Positions 18,001 through 26,426 of a stretch of DNA of 38,222 bases are shown here, piece by piece (position 1 is the first letter of the stretch; each line of letters opens with the position of its first letter). The stretch is from Propionibacteriaceae bacterium (lineage in GTDB: Bacteria > Actinomycetota > Actinomycetes > Propionibacteriales > Propionibacteriaceae). The stretch is taken from the NCBI GenBank assembly GCA_027492545.1, contig JAPUEL010000090.1:1-38222 (forward strand), in the 5' to 3' direction. The translations under genes were made by a program, and so were the position numbers. Below the pieces are notes generated by a model. That model was not told the origin of the DNA, did not search any database, and saw only the letters and a program-made list of their open reading frames with translations.

Positions 18001-18931
18001 CCTCCAGCTGCGTGTTGTAGGTCTCGCTCACCGCCACCCGAGCCTGGTAGATGAGGCGGCCGTCGATGGAGCGCCACTTCCCGTCCAAGCCCTGCACCTT
18101 GTTCGCAATCGCGACGTGGGTGTGAAGGTTCGGATCGCCGGCGCGGGAATCGCGATGTGTGAATGAGGCTGCGATGAGGCCCAGGACGTCGATCTGCCGC
18201 ACACCCGCGTGACCGGCGCGCGAGTACAACGCCTCGTCCTCCATGAAACGCAGCGCGTCATCGACCGCTGCGTCGTGGGCCCGTTCGATCGCCTCGGCAA
18301 CGTCACGCGGGGCGATCGCCCAGAGTGCCGAGACCGACTTCACCGGGGTGAACGTCATGTCGAATCCGGCGCACGCGGTCGACGGTTGCCGGCTCAACCG
18401 GGACACCTCCGCGGCCAGTTCTGGGGTCGTTGGCAGGCGGCCGATGCGCGCCTCGAACGTCTCCCTCGCGACGTGGTTCACGATGTCGGCTCGGACGTCG
18501 GTGGGCACCGTTGCCGTTGTCGGCACCCCCTCCGAGACGCGCCATGCTGCGGTGCGCTTCTCCACCTCCAGGCGGAACTCGTTGACCGCCCCGTGCACAG
18601 GGAAGGGCTGGCCGAGGCGGGCAGCCTCGGTAACCATCGCCTTTGTCGCGTCGCTCGGCAATGCGGACAGGCGGGCCTGCATGTTCGGGTGGAAGCCGGC
18701 GCCGAACAGGGCGCTCATCTGCTCCGCTGTGACGACGTCACCGACGGGGAGGTCGCCGAGACCCGCGAGCCCACGGCCCCGCCAGGACCCGGGCGCCTCG
18801 CCGCGTTCCGAGTAGTAGGAGGCCAGCGTCGCGTGGCCCTTCTCCGTCGTGTCGTGCGCAGCAACCTGCCGGGTCAGGTAGTCGTACCCCGACCCGGCGG
18901 TGAGCTTGTGCAACGACACAACCATGCCCAC
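14750..18931 (-). CDS. MobF-type relaxase-helicase (TraA-like), probable C-terminal frameshift
   Basis: Large conjugative relaxase that would nick the transfer origin and unwind DNA. The N-terminus SGYDYLTRQV carries the catalytic tyrosines (Y16, Y18). The metal-binding histidines lie in FTHRDS and LHTHVAI near residues 255-272 (TrwC domain). The helicase half has Walker A AAGTGKTTAMRVL (about 597), Walker B IIVDEAGMAD (about 665), LIGDDRQLSAIG and IHTAQGSTVDTAHTVL...LYVAMTRGR. The start is the GTG at 18931 or the ATG at 18925. From about 15150 downward the frame turns arginine/serine-rich and runs antisense to the nucleotidyltransferase gene. The frame one base over reads HHPGRGPHSYDVHHDTPEV and stops at 15052, so the native protein probably ended there (about 1292 aa). 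No mating-pair or coupling protein is seen nearby. Confidence 0.88.
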   Translation of the reverse strand: MGMVVSLHKLTAGSGYDYLTRQVAAHDTTEKGHATLASYYSERGEAPGSWRGRGLAGLGDLPVGDVVTAEQMSALFGAGFHPNMQARLSALPSDATKAMVTEAARLGQPFPVHGAVNEFRLEVEKRTAAWRVSEGVPTTATVPTDVRADIVNHVARETFEARIGRLPTTPELAAEVSRLSRQPSTACAGFDMTFTPVKSVSALWAIAPRDVAEAIERAHDAAVDDALRFMEDEALYSRAGHAGVRQIDVLGLIAASFTHRDSRAGDPNLHTHVAIANKVQGLDGKWRSIDGRLIYQARVAVSETYNTQLEAHLREALGLEFVEREPGTLERRAVREVVGIPSELVELWSSRRALIESRQAELAAEFQTRHDRPPTPAEAIRLAQQATLETREAKHPPRSHEEQRRTWRAQAEAAIGVEGIGRALTHSLGRATTSRVDITEVLLDRVAREVVGRVARSRASWQVWHLRGEASRRSREPATTSAQAELLTKELLDRALAISVPLTVVGDGIEEPPELRRVDGSSMFEVAGSRLYTSQAVLDAERRIVAAGSLAPGRRAPDFAVEIALLESTANGVSLNDGQARLVRAMVTSGAQLQLGLAAAGTGKTTAMRVLTRAWEESGGKVLGLAPSAAAAAVLAEATGDATTIAKLLWDLHHGDTDEVDAATLIIVDEAGMADTLSLAELLDFALPRGASIRLIGDDRQLSAIGAGGVLRDLRRVHGAVELDEVLRFVDNGEKAASLALRSGDPTALGWYLDHGRIHAGSSETALDGALQAWKADTDRGLDSLMLASTRQDVAELNRRARQVLAGEDAGGVRLSDGNLAGVGDVILTRRNDRRLRTSTTGFVMNGDRWIVQAVNRDGGLLVRHRTTGHRAWLPAAYVADHTELGYATTIHTAQGSTVDTAHTVLSGTETRQLLYVAMTRGRQANHSYVTTVGHGDPHSAFTPETLRPPTAVEILESVLARDGAARSVTSDIAYAHDAAVRLRDAVSRYRDALTVALEHRHAPELEILDHGADDVVPGLVDANAWPTLRHRLLAATDGTAPLDELRRIAAGHRFEEFADPAALLATLIPEPTDGPLPWLPRIPASVADDERWGPYLDARAQHVTTIAAQVRLDALQAPNPSWAPSDTELPDRLLGDVAVWRAATDVDPEDRHPTGGRAQAGAARHYQDQLDRELLTAIPSLGVAQLRALGQGLDHDPGVIGLARHLTLLGERGIPAGALVANALAEGPLPAERPAAALFWRILQHTTGTARSVAYAVEPHVDQPSSRPRPALLRRPSRHTGGPRRWPRPVDLRGARHGARYGFMRSLRRTRSIAILSRRTATPGLVIRATASMTRAACALVRFSERSSAVAMPARKAMSERWRAGSRSETFSNAEAFATTAPSSDGTGTVRC

Positions 18932-19132
18932 TAGAACCCCGGACTCGGCCGCCTAACGCGCACAGACCCTCCGATGGTGCAGTGGGTGTGTGGCACTTCA
19001 GTCTCGGGGTACGTCAGCCACGAAGATCCGTGCCGTGGTCGGGTTCTCATTGCCGACCTACCGGTTCGGTTTGGGCTGGCCGTGAGCAGGCGTCGACTGC
19101 CGCCGCAGCGAGCCGTGCGCTTCTTCTCTGGC

Positions 19133-19138
19133 TAGGAT
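19133..19138 (+). promoter_or_regulatory. Possible -10 of the hsdR operon
   Basis: TAGGAT ends six bases before the GTG start of hsdR and no Shine-Dalgarno site is present, so the transcript is probably leaderless. No clear -35 is seen. The 213-base gap 18932-19144 must also hold the promoter of the divergent relaxase gene, which was not identified. Confidence 0.45.
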
Positions 19139-19144
19139 CGACTC

Positions 19145-21913
19145 GTGACCGATGCCGCCCGCCTTGCCGCTGAGCAGCGGGCGCGTGTGCTCATCGACGA
19201 GCAACTCCAGGCGGCCGGTTGGGTTGTTCAAGATGGCAAGTCGATGAACCTGTTCGCAGATCAGGGCATAGCCGTGCGCGAGGTAGTGATGGCGCCGGGC
19301 CACGGGCGCGTCGACTACCTCCTCTTCGTGGACAAGAAGGTCGTCGGCGTCATCGAGGCCAAGCCCATCGGCACGACCCTGTCGGGTGTGGAGTGGCAGT
19401 CGGCGATGTACGCCACCGGGCTCCCCGAGTCCCACCGTAGGCGGGCACGGTTGGTCGACGACCGCCTGCCGTTCGTGTTCGAGGCCTCCGGCAGCGAGAC
19501 GCACTTCACCAACGGGTTCGATCCCGACCCGCGATCGCGGAAGGTGTTCGCATTCCCCAAGCCCTCGACGCTCGCCCGGATCCTCCGCGATGCGGACGCC
19601 GATCCCGAGCGCCCGACGTGGCGTGCGAAGGCCCGCGCTCTTCCTCCGCTGGATGTAGCGGGGCTGAGACCGGCGCAGATCGTCGCGATCAATGGCGTCG
19701 AGCAGTCCCTGGCCGAGCAGCGCTTCGACCGATCGCTCATCCAGATGGCCACCGGCGCCGGCAAGACCTACACCGCCGTCACGCTCGCCTACCGACTCAT
19801 CAAGTTCGGCGGCTTCTCACGGGTCCTGTTCCTGGTGGACCGGAACAACCTCGCCGACCAAACCCTGGCGGAGTTCCAGAACTACGCCACCCCCGACGAC
19901 GGACGCCGGTTCTCGGAGATCTACAACGTCGACAAGCTCACGGGTGCCGGGATGCTGGCCAGCTCCAACGTTGTCATCTCCACGATTCAGCGGGTCCACT
20001 CGGTGCTGCGCGGTAACGAGGTGGCTGACGCGGATGATCCTCAGCTGGATGGGTACGTCCCCGAGCAGCCGGTCACCGTGGCCTACAACCCGGAGTTGCC
20101 GCCGGAAACGTTCGACCTCGTGATCGTTGACGAGGCGCATCGCTCGATCTACGGCGTTTGGCGTGGAGTATTGGAGTACTTCGACGCCCACGTCGTCGGT
20201 CTCACCGCAACACCGGGCAAGCAGACGTTCGCGTTCTTCCGCCAGAACCTCGTCTCCTCGTACACCTACCAGGAGTCGGTGTCCGACGGCGTCAACGTCG
20301 ACTTCGACATCTACCGCATCCGCACCGAGATCACGGAGCAGGGCGCGAGGATCGAGGCGGGCACCTTTGTGCCAAAGCTCGACAAGCGCACCAGAGTGCA
20401 GCGCATCGAGGAGATCGACGAGGACATCGATTACGCCGGCGGCCAGCTCGACCGTGCGGTGAGCAACCCAAACCAGATCCGACTGGTGTTGGAGACCTTC
20501 CGCGACAGGCTGTTCACCGAGATCTTTCCAGGTCGCTCGGCCGTCCCGAAGACGCTCATCTTCGCGAAGGACGACAACCACGCCGAGCAGATCGTCACAC
20601 TGGTGAGGCAGGTGTTCGGCAAGGGCAACGACTTCGCCGCCAAGATCACTTACACCGCCACTGATCCCAAGGGGCAGCTGCAAGCCTTTCGCACGTCCCC
20701 GAAGCTGCGTATCGCCGTCACTGTGGACATGATCGCCACCGGCACGGACGTGAAGCCGCTCGAATGCGTGTTCTTCCTCCGGGACGTGAAGACCGCGCAG
20801 TACTTCGAGCAGATGAAGGGTCGCGGCGCCAGGACCATCGCGGCCGCTGACTTCCAAGCAGTCACCCCTGATCCGAAGGCCAAGCAGAAGACCAGGTTCG
20901 TGATCGTCGACGCCGTCGGCGTCACCGAGCACGACTTCGTCGAGCCGCCGCTCAACCGGACCCGATCCATCTCGCTGGATCAGCTGCTCAAGAAGGCGGC
21001 CAACCTCACCATCACGGAGGACGAGACCGCGACGCTCGTTTCGCGGCTGTCGGCGCTCGAGTTGCAGCTCACGCCAGACGAACGCACGGAACTCGACAAG
21101 GTGGCCGGGCAGCCGCTCAAGGCGATAGTGCGTGGGCTCGTCGACGCTGTGGATCCCGATGTGCAGGCGGCGGCTCTCGAAGCAGCGGGGGAGGGAGCCG
21201 ATGTCGCGACGGTGGTGGCGCAACTGATTGAGGCGGCGATCGAGCCGTTGGCCGCCAATCCCGAGTTGCGCACCCGCATCATGGAACTGCGCCGCACCCA
21301 CGATCAAATCATCGACGAGGTGAACGCCGACCGGCTCCTAGCCGCCCACGGGGTCGTGGACCCAGAGGAAGCCCGATCGCTGGTTCGCGACTGGAAGGAG
21401 TACCTAACGACCCACCGCAACGAGATCACCGCGATCCAGCTCATGGATGAGGCCAAGACGCGGCGCATCCCGTTCGACGCGATCAAGGAACTCGCCGACC
21501 GCATCGCCCGACCGCCCAGGAACTGGACGCCAGACATGGTGTGGACGGCCTACGAAGTGGTAGATGAGGGCAGCGTGCAGCACCGGGACCGATCGCGGCT
21601 CACTGACGTTGTGTCGCTGATCCGCTATACGCTCGAACTCGACGACGAACTCATCCCGTTCGCCGACACCGTCCAGCGACGCTACGCGGGCTGGCTCCTG
21701 TCGCAGGAGCAATCGGGCGCGACGTTCAACGAGAAGCAAAGGTGGTGGCTCGACCGCATGGTCGACGTGATCTCGAACTCGGCCGGCATCACCGCCGATG
21801 ACCTCGACGAGGCTCCATTTGACGAGCGTGGTGGCATCTATGGAGCTCTCCGTGATCTCGGCGACGGGGCCGGGGATCTTCTTGACGAACTGAACCGGGA
21901 GCTAACGGCGTGA
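19145..21913 (+). CDS. hsdR: Type I restriction enzyme, R (motor/endonuclease) subunit
   Basis: 922 residues. The N-terminal nuclease shows the PD-(D/E)xK set RVDYLLF (D57) and VIEAK (E71, K73). The SF2 translocase follows with Walker A ATGAGKTYTAV (about 202-208), DEAH (about 329-332), LTATPGKQTFAFF and, in the second helicase domain, FAKDDNHAEQIV and TVDMIATGTDVKPLECVFFLRDV with QMKGRGART. The C-terminal 250 residues resemble the helical region that docks with HsdM. It cleaves DNA after translocation when the target is unmethylated. The GTG start is probably leaderless. The stop overlaps hsdS by four bases. Length and motifs appear intact. Confidence 0.95.
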   Translation: MTDAARLAAEQRARVLIDEQLQAAGWVVQDGKSMNLFADQGIAVREVVMAPGHGRVDYLLFVDKKVVGVIEAKPIGTTLSGVEWQSAMYATGLPESHRRRARLVDDRLPFVFEASGSETHFTNGFDPDPRSRKVFAFPKPSTLARILRDADADPERPTWRAKARALPPLDVAGLRPAQIVAINGVEQSLAEQRFDRSLIQMATGAGKTYTAVTLAYRLIKFGGFSRVLFLVDRNNLADQTLAEFQNYATPDDGRRFSEIYNVDKLTGAGMLASSNVVISTIQRVHSVLRGNEVADADDPQLDGYVPEQPVTVAYNPELPPETFDLVIVDEAHRSIYGVWRGVLEYFDAHVVGLTATPGKQTFAFFRQNLVSSYTYQESVSDGVNVDFDIYRIRTEITEQGARIEAGTFVPKLDKRTRVQRIEEIDEDIDYAGGQLDRAVSNPNQIRLVLETFRDRLFTEIFPGRSAVPKTLIFAKDDNHAEQIVTLVRQVFGKGNDFAAKITYTATDPKGQLQAFRTSPKLRIAVTVDMIATGTDVKPLECVFFLRDVKTAQYFEQMKGRGARTIAAADFQAVTPDPKAKQKTRFVIVDAVGVTEHDFVEPPLNRTRSISLDQLLKKAANLTITEDETATLVSRLSALELQLTPDERTELDKVAGQPLKAIVRGLVDAVDPDVQAAALEAAGEGADVATVVAQLIEAAIEPLAANPELRTRIMELRRTHDQIIDEVNADRLLAAHGVVDPEEARSLVRDWKEYLTTHRNEITAIQLMDEAKTRRIPFDAIKELADRIARPPRNWTPDMVWTAYEVVDEGSVQHRDRSRLTDVVSLIRYTLELDDELIPFADTVQRRYAGWLLSQEQSGATFNEKQRWWLDRMVDVISNSAGITADDLDEAPFDERGGIYGALRDLGDGAGDLLDELNRELTA

Positions 21914-23181
21914 CCGCTTGGCCAACGGTCACCCTTGAGTCACTGAGCGCTCCGTTTCGCGGAGCCATCACCGACGGGCCATTTGGGTCGAATCTCACGA
22001 GCGCCCATTACACGGAAGCTGGACCGCAGGTTGTGAGGCTACAGAACATCGGCGACGGTGTGTACAACCAAGCCCCTGCGCACATCAGCGAGGAGCATTT
22101 CGAGTCACTTCGTAAGCACGAGGTACTTGGGGGTGACCTCGTGGTCGCGTCGTTGGGACAGCAATTGCCCCGGGCCTGCCTGGTGCCAGAGACAGTGGGC
22201 CCAGCGATTGTGAAAGCGGACTGCATCCGTGTACGCCTCAAGCACGACGTCGACCCGAGGTGGGTCATGTACGCGCTGCGACGTCCCGAGGCGCGCCGAT
22301 GGGCAGAGCAGCACCTTCATGGCGTCGGCCGCCCGAGGCTTGGCCTCAAACTCATCAAGCAGATCCCTGTGCCGCTCCCCTCGCTGGATGTGCAGCGACG
22401 GATCGTGGAACTCCTAGAGACCCACCTCTCTCGCTTGGAGGACGGGTGTTCCTCAGTAGCTCAGTCGGCGGATCGCCTGCTGGCACTCCGTCAGTCCCTG
22501 CGGAAATCGGCGATCGAGCGGCTCAAGGGTGAGACTGTTCCGCTAGGCGAACTTGTCGCCAAGATTGAGGCCGGCAGATCCCTGGGCAAGTCTGCCCCTT
22601 CAGCTACTGAGTCAGAGTGGGGAATCATCAAGGTCAGCGCGATGACATGGGGGGAGTTTCGACCGGACGAGAATAAGCGGATCCCCGCTCACTTTGCAGA
22701 CCCGCGCTACGAGATCAGGCGAGGCGATCTGCTAGTTAGCCGGGCCAACACGTCTGCTTACGTGGGCGCCAGTGTCGTGGTCGGTGACGTTCGGCCGCGG
22801 CTGCTTTTGAGCGACAAGAGCTTGCGACTCGTTCCAAAGCGCTGGGTTAATCCCTGGTGGCTCAATGAAGTGCTGCAATCACCTAGCGTCAGAGCACAGA
22901 TCTCGGCGCTCGCAACTGGGACGAAGGACTCGATGCGCAACATTTCCCAGGGAGCCTTGCTTTCCGTGCAAGTTCCCAAAGCCAGCGCTCAAGAACAGGC
23001 AGCCATGCTGCAGCATCTCGAGAGCCTGGCCCTTGCGGTGGAACGCTTGGAAGTCGAGTTGGAACGAGCCCGGCACCAAGGACAGCAGCTACAGCGGGCC
23101 CTACTAAGTGCGGCGTTTTCTGGTCGGCTGACCAAGTCATCCCATGGAGTCGATGTGGAAGAGGGGGCGTTGGCGGGATGA
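21910..23181 (+). CDS. hsdS: Type I restriction-modification specificity subunit
   Basis: 423 residues with two target-recognition domains. The first starts with WPTVTLESLSAPFRGAITDG and ends in the conserved region IPVPLPSLDVQRRIVELLE; a helical spacer (LSRLEDGCSSVAQSADRLLA) follows. The second begins KGETVPLGELVAKIEAGRS, with VSAMTWGEF and ISQGALLSVQVP, and closes with a second coiled-coil helix (LAVERLEVELERARHQGQQ) and SAAFSGRLT. Each domain reads one half of the bipartite target; the sequence recognised cannot be predicted by eye. The GTG start overlaps the hsdR stop and its own stop overlaps the mrr-like gene (ATGA), so the three genes are coupled. Confidence 0.93.
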   Translation: MTAWPTVTLESLSAPFRGAITDGPFGSNLTSAHYTEAGPQVVRLQNIGDGVYNQAPAHISEEHFESLRKHEVLGGDLVVASLGQQLPRACLVPETVGPAIVKADCIRVRLKHDVDPRWVMYALRRPEARRWAEQHLHGVGRPRLGLKLIKQIPVPLPSLDVQRRIVELLETHLSRLEDGCSSVAQSADRLLALRQSLRKSAIERLKGETVPLGELVAKIEAGRSLGKSAPSATESEWGIIKVSAMTWGEFRPDENKRIPAHFADPRYEIRRGDLLVSRANTSAYVGASVVVGDVRPRLLLSDKSLRLVPKRWVNPWWLNEVLQSPSVRAQISALATGTKDSMRNISQGALLSVQVPKASAQEQAAMLQHLESLALAVERLEVELERARHQGQQLQRALLSAAFSGRLTKSSHGVDVEEGALAG

Positions 23182-24206
23182 CCGCGACTTGGGGTGTACA
23201 TAACGACACGCTGACTGAGGAGCTCGTCGACGACGGGTTCATCAGCGTTGGCTGGGACGAGATGAGCGACCTTCGTGCGGTCCCGCACGGGCGGGAGGGG
23301 CTGAAGGAGGCGCTTGCCCGAGTGATGCCGAACGCCAAGCCAAGGGCCATCGCAGGATGGGCAGGCATTCTGGTTCGACTTCGGGACGAGATGCAGCCGG
23401 GCGACATCGTCGTCGCGCCATACAAGCCGGACAGCACGATCAACATCGGCATCATCACCGGCGAGTACGAGTTCGCAGCCGACGCACCCACCCACCGCCA
23501 TCGGCGGCCGGTCGAATGGCGCAAGATCGGGCTCTCACGGACGATCTTCACGCAGCCAGCGCTCTACGAGCTGGGGTCATTCCTGACGATCTTCCGTATC
23601 CGCAAGCATGCTGATGAGTTCCTCGCGGCGCTCCGCTCCGGCGATGAGTCCGTCGATGAGATCACTCGCGTGGTCGAGGCCGTCGCCAAGGATGATCCTG
23701 ACGACGAGGCAGCCGACGAGCCGCGGGCGTCTCGGATCGAGCGTCACACGCGCGACTTCGTGCTGGAGGCGCTGCACAAGGAGCTCTCCCATGCCGAGTT
23801 CGAGGAGTTCACGGCAGATCTGCTCCGCGCGCTCGGCTATCAGGCCAGGGTCACGCAGTACAGCCAGGACGGGGGAGTGGACGTCATCGCGCACCGCGAT
23901 CCCCTCGGCGTCGAACCGCCCCAGATTAAGGTGCAGTGCAAGCATCTCACCAGCACCGTCGGGGCGCCCGAGGTACAACAACTGATCGGCACACAGGGCT
24001 CGGGGGAGTACCTCCTCTTCGTGACCCTCGGCAGCTACAGCCGTGATGCCGTGTCGATTGAACGCCAGCGCTCGGGTCTTCGGCTGGTCTCCGGTGAGGA
24101 CCTGGTGACGCTGTTCCTGGAGAACTATGCGAAGCTGCCGGAGCGCTGGAGGCTACGCATCCCGTTGACGCCGGTGCTCGTCGTCGGCGATGCCGCCGGC
24201 GTCTGA
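23178..24206 (+). CDS. Mrr-family restriction endonuclease with PUA/EVE-like N-terminal domain
   Basis: 342 residues. The N-terminal 150 contain a PUA/EVE-like region (MQPGDIVVAPYKPDSTINIG, then TGEYEF), a fold known to read modified bases in type IV enzymes. A charged linker (about residues 165-190) leads to the Mrr catalytic domain: FEEFTADLLRALGYQARV, DGGVDVIA (D235) and VQCKH with Q253 and K255, the Q-x-K version of the PD-(D/E)xK site. Such enzymes usually cut DNA carrying foreign methylation. Its position between hsdS and hsdM, overlapping hsdS by four bases, makes it part of the operon. It may guard against methylated DNA that escapes the type I system. Confidence 0.88.
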   Translation: MTATWGVHNDTLTEELVDDGFISVGWDEMSDLRAVPHGREGLKEALARVMPNAKPRAIAGWAGILVRLRDEMQPGDIVVAPYKPDSTINIGIITGEYEFAADAPTHRHRRPVEWRKIGLSRTIFTQPALYELGSFLTIFRIRKHADEFLAALRSGDESVDEITRVVEAVAKDDPDDEAADEPRASRIERHTRDFVLEALHKELSHAEFEEFTADLLRALGYQARVTQYSQDGGVDVIAHRDPLGVEPPQIKVQCKHLTSTVGAPEVQQLIGTQGSGEYLLFVTLGSYSRDAVSIERQRSGLRLVSGEDLVTLFLENYAKLPERWRLRIPLTPVLVVGDAAGV

Positions 24207-24234
24207 GGAGTCGTGATGGTGAGAGAGGTGTTCG

Positions 24235-25737
24235 GTGGCTGACGCGCGTCGGTTGGTCGACAAGATCTGGTCCTACGCCCACGTTCTGCGTGACGACGGC
24301 GTCGGGGTACTTGAGTACACCGAGCAGCTGACGTATCTGCTGTTTCTGAAGATGGCGCACGAGCGCGCCACCCGGACACTGCGGCCCGAACAGATCGTGC
24401 CGGAGGAGCTCTCCTGGCAGCGTTTGCTTGATGCGGAAGGCGTCAAGCTTGAGACTGCCTACACCGAGATCCTTCAGGGGCTGGGCAAGCAGCCGGGTAC
24501 CCTCGGCACGATCTTCCGCAAGGCCCAGAACCGGATCCAGGACCCGGCCAAGCTCAAGCGCCTGATTCACGACCTCATTGACAAGGAGCAATGGTCATCG
24601 GCTGGCACCGACATCAACGGAGACGCCTACGAGTCACTGCTCGCGAAGGGCGCCTCCGACAAGGGGTCCGGGGCTGGGCAGTACTTCACGCCGCGCTCGG
24701 TGATTGCGGCGATGGTGGACTGCGTTCAGCCGACGGTGACGGACTCCGTCGTCGATCCGGCGTGCGGCACCGGCGGCTTCCTGCTCGCGGCCCATGAACA
24801 CGCCTCGCGCGGGGCAGAGACGATGACGCCGCCGGAGCGCAAGCACCTCAAGGAGACCTTCGTCCATGGCGTCGAGCTTGTCGACGGCACGGCACGCCTC
24901 GCCGCGATGAACCTCCTCCTGCACGGGATGGGTGAGCCCAATGGTGAATCGCTGATCGAGGTCCGGGACTCTCTGGCTCACGACCCTGGGGACCGCTGGT
25001 CGGTCGTGCTGGCCAACCCGCCGTTCGGAACGAAGTCGTCGCTGACGATGGTTGGTGCCGATGGCCGGGAGGTGTCCGAGGACCGCGCCGTGGAGCGTCA
25101 GGACTTCGTCGTCACCACGTCGAACAAGCAGCTCAACTTCCTGCAGCACATCATGACGATCCTGGAGATCGACGGCCGGGCGGCCGTCGTCCTGCCCGAC
25201 AACGTCCTTTTCGAGGGTGGCGCGGGGGAGACGCTGCGGCGTCGGCTGCTCAACGACTTCGACTTCCACACACTCTTGCGGCTGCCCACCGGATTGTTCT
25301 ATGCCCAGGGCGTGAAGGCCAACGTCTTGTTCTTCGACCGCAAGCCCGCATCAGAGACCCCCTGGACCTCTCGGCTCTGGGTCTACGACCTTCGAACCAA
25401 CCAGCACTTCACCCTGAAGCAGAACCCGCTCACGCGCGCCCACCTCGACGAGTTCGTCGACGGCTTCATGCCCGGTGGGGCGCGCGACGAGCGTTCCGAG
25501 AGTGAGCGCTTCAAGTCGTTCGGCTACGACGAGCTCATCACGCGTGACAAGGTGAACCTGGACATCACGTGGCTCCGAGACGAGACGCTCGAGGACCTGG
25601 ACAACCTGCCGGCCCCCGAAATCATCGCGCGCGAAATCGTCGAGGATCTAACCGCCGCCCTGGAGGAGTTCGCGGCGGTAGCGGACGCCCTTGAGGCGTC
25701 GAGTGGCCTTAGCCACCCTAGCGCGGAGCGCGTCTGA
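24235..25737 (+). CDS. hsdM: Type I restriction-modification methyltransferase subunit
   Basis: 500-residue N6-adenine methyltransferase. The N-terminal helical domain (residues 1-140) includes LTYLLFLKMAHERAT. QYFTPRSVIAAMVD precedes SAM motif I DPACGTGGFLLAAHEHA (from residue 174). Catalytic motif IV is NPPF at about residue 261, and a C-terminal part with VVLPDNVLFEGGAGETLRR follows. It protects host DNA together with HsdS and forms the R2M2S complex with HsdR. The GTG start at 24235 has GAGAGG upstream and lies 28 bases after the mrr-like gene. In many type I loci hsdM precedes hsdS, so the order here (R-S-mrr-M) is unusual. Confidence 0.95.
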   Translation: MADARRLVDKIWSYAHVLRDDGVGVLEYTEQLTYLLFLKMAHERATRTLRPEQIVPEELSWQRLLDAEGVKLETAYTEILQGLGKQPGTLGTIFRKAQNRIQDPAKLKRLIHDLIDKEQWSSAGTDINGDAYESLLAKGASDKGSGAGQYFTPRSVIAAMVDCVQPTVTDSVVDPACGTGGFLLAAHEHASRGAETMTPPERKHLKETFVHGVELVDGTARLAAMNLLLHGMGEPNGESLIEVRDSLAHDPGDRWSVVLANPPFGTKSSLTMVGADGREVSEDRAVERQDFVVTTSNKQLNFLQHIMTILEIDGRAAVVLPDNVLFEGGAGETLRRRLLNDFDFHTLLRLPTGLFYAQGVKANVLFFDRKPASETPWTSRLWVYDLRTNQHFTLKQNPLTRAHLDEFVDGFMPGGARDERSESERFKSFGYDELITRDKVNLDITWLRDETLEDLDNLPAPEIIAREIVEDLTAALEEFAAVADALEASSGLSHPSAERV

Positions 25738-25913
25738 AAGTCGCAAACCTGCAATCGGTCAATTCTCGTTCCGGTCGTAGTACCTACAGCATCGGTCTTT
25801 TGTGACCCGTCCGGTCTCGTCATAGTCAGCGAACTTCGAGCACCTCGATGCGTGGAAGGGGCTCGTGACAGGGCGCGTACCCCCGACGTCATGGACGCCT
25901 GACTGGTCTTAGG

Positions 25914-26426
25914 TTACGCGGACATCCTGCGGATCGCCGGAGACGTAGACGATCTCAGACTGGCTCGCGGGGAGCGGGTGCCGCCGGGTGGGGCGTCAGG
26001 CCGGCTCGCCCTTCGGACCTGAGGCGTCGAGGTCGCCGAGATATAGGTGAAACTCTGCGGTACTGCTGGCGGCGGGTTCAACTCACGTAATGCGATAGGA
26101 GACGTCAGGCGCTCCGCCTCACCGACGACGATTGCCACCGCACTGGTCGCTTTGCCGTAGTAAGCGAAAAACGCGTCCTGCTCGATAATCCCGACGGTTC
26201 CGTAACGATCCCAAATCTCCTGCGGACTTGCTCTTACGACCTCTTCAACGGTGAACCGGCCGATTACCTTACTAATGGGGGCGGTCGCGTAGACCCAAAC
26301 GGTCTGAATGTCTTCCGCGATCCGTCGCTTCCGGAACTCCACGCGTTTGATGCCGTCCATGATGGCGTCCGCATACTCCCTGTGAATCGCCATCAACGCG
26401 ACGCGTTGAGTTGTTCCTCGATCCAC
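25914..26426 (-). CDS. ASCH (PUA-like) domain protein, probable frameshifted C-terminus
   Basis: The first 128 residues form an ASCH domain: ALMAIHREYADAIMDGIKRV, VEFRKRR, then VWVYATAPISKVIGRF and PPPAVPQSFTYI. ASCH domains bind RNA or modified nucleotides. The last 40 residues are serine/arginine/proline-rich and unlike any domain. If a doubled TA at 26041-26045 is removed, the frame continues YLGDLDASGPKGEPA and stops at 25996, a more natural end. The frame begins at GTG 26426; the ATG at 26393, overlapping the stop of the upstream gene (TGATG), is the alternative start. It overlaps or abuts the PIN-GNAT fusion gene, which suggests a functional pair. Confidence 0.75.
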   Translation of the reverse strand: MDRGTTQRVALMAIHREYADAIMDGIKRVEFRKRRIAEDIQTVWVYATAPISKVIGRFTVEEVVRASPQEIWDRYGTVGIIEQDAFFAYYGKATSAVAIVVGEAERLTSPIALRELNPPPAVPQSFTYISATSTPQVRRASRPDAPPGGTRSPRASLRSSTSPAIRRMSA

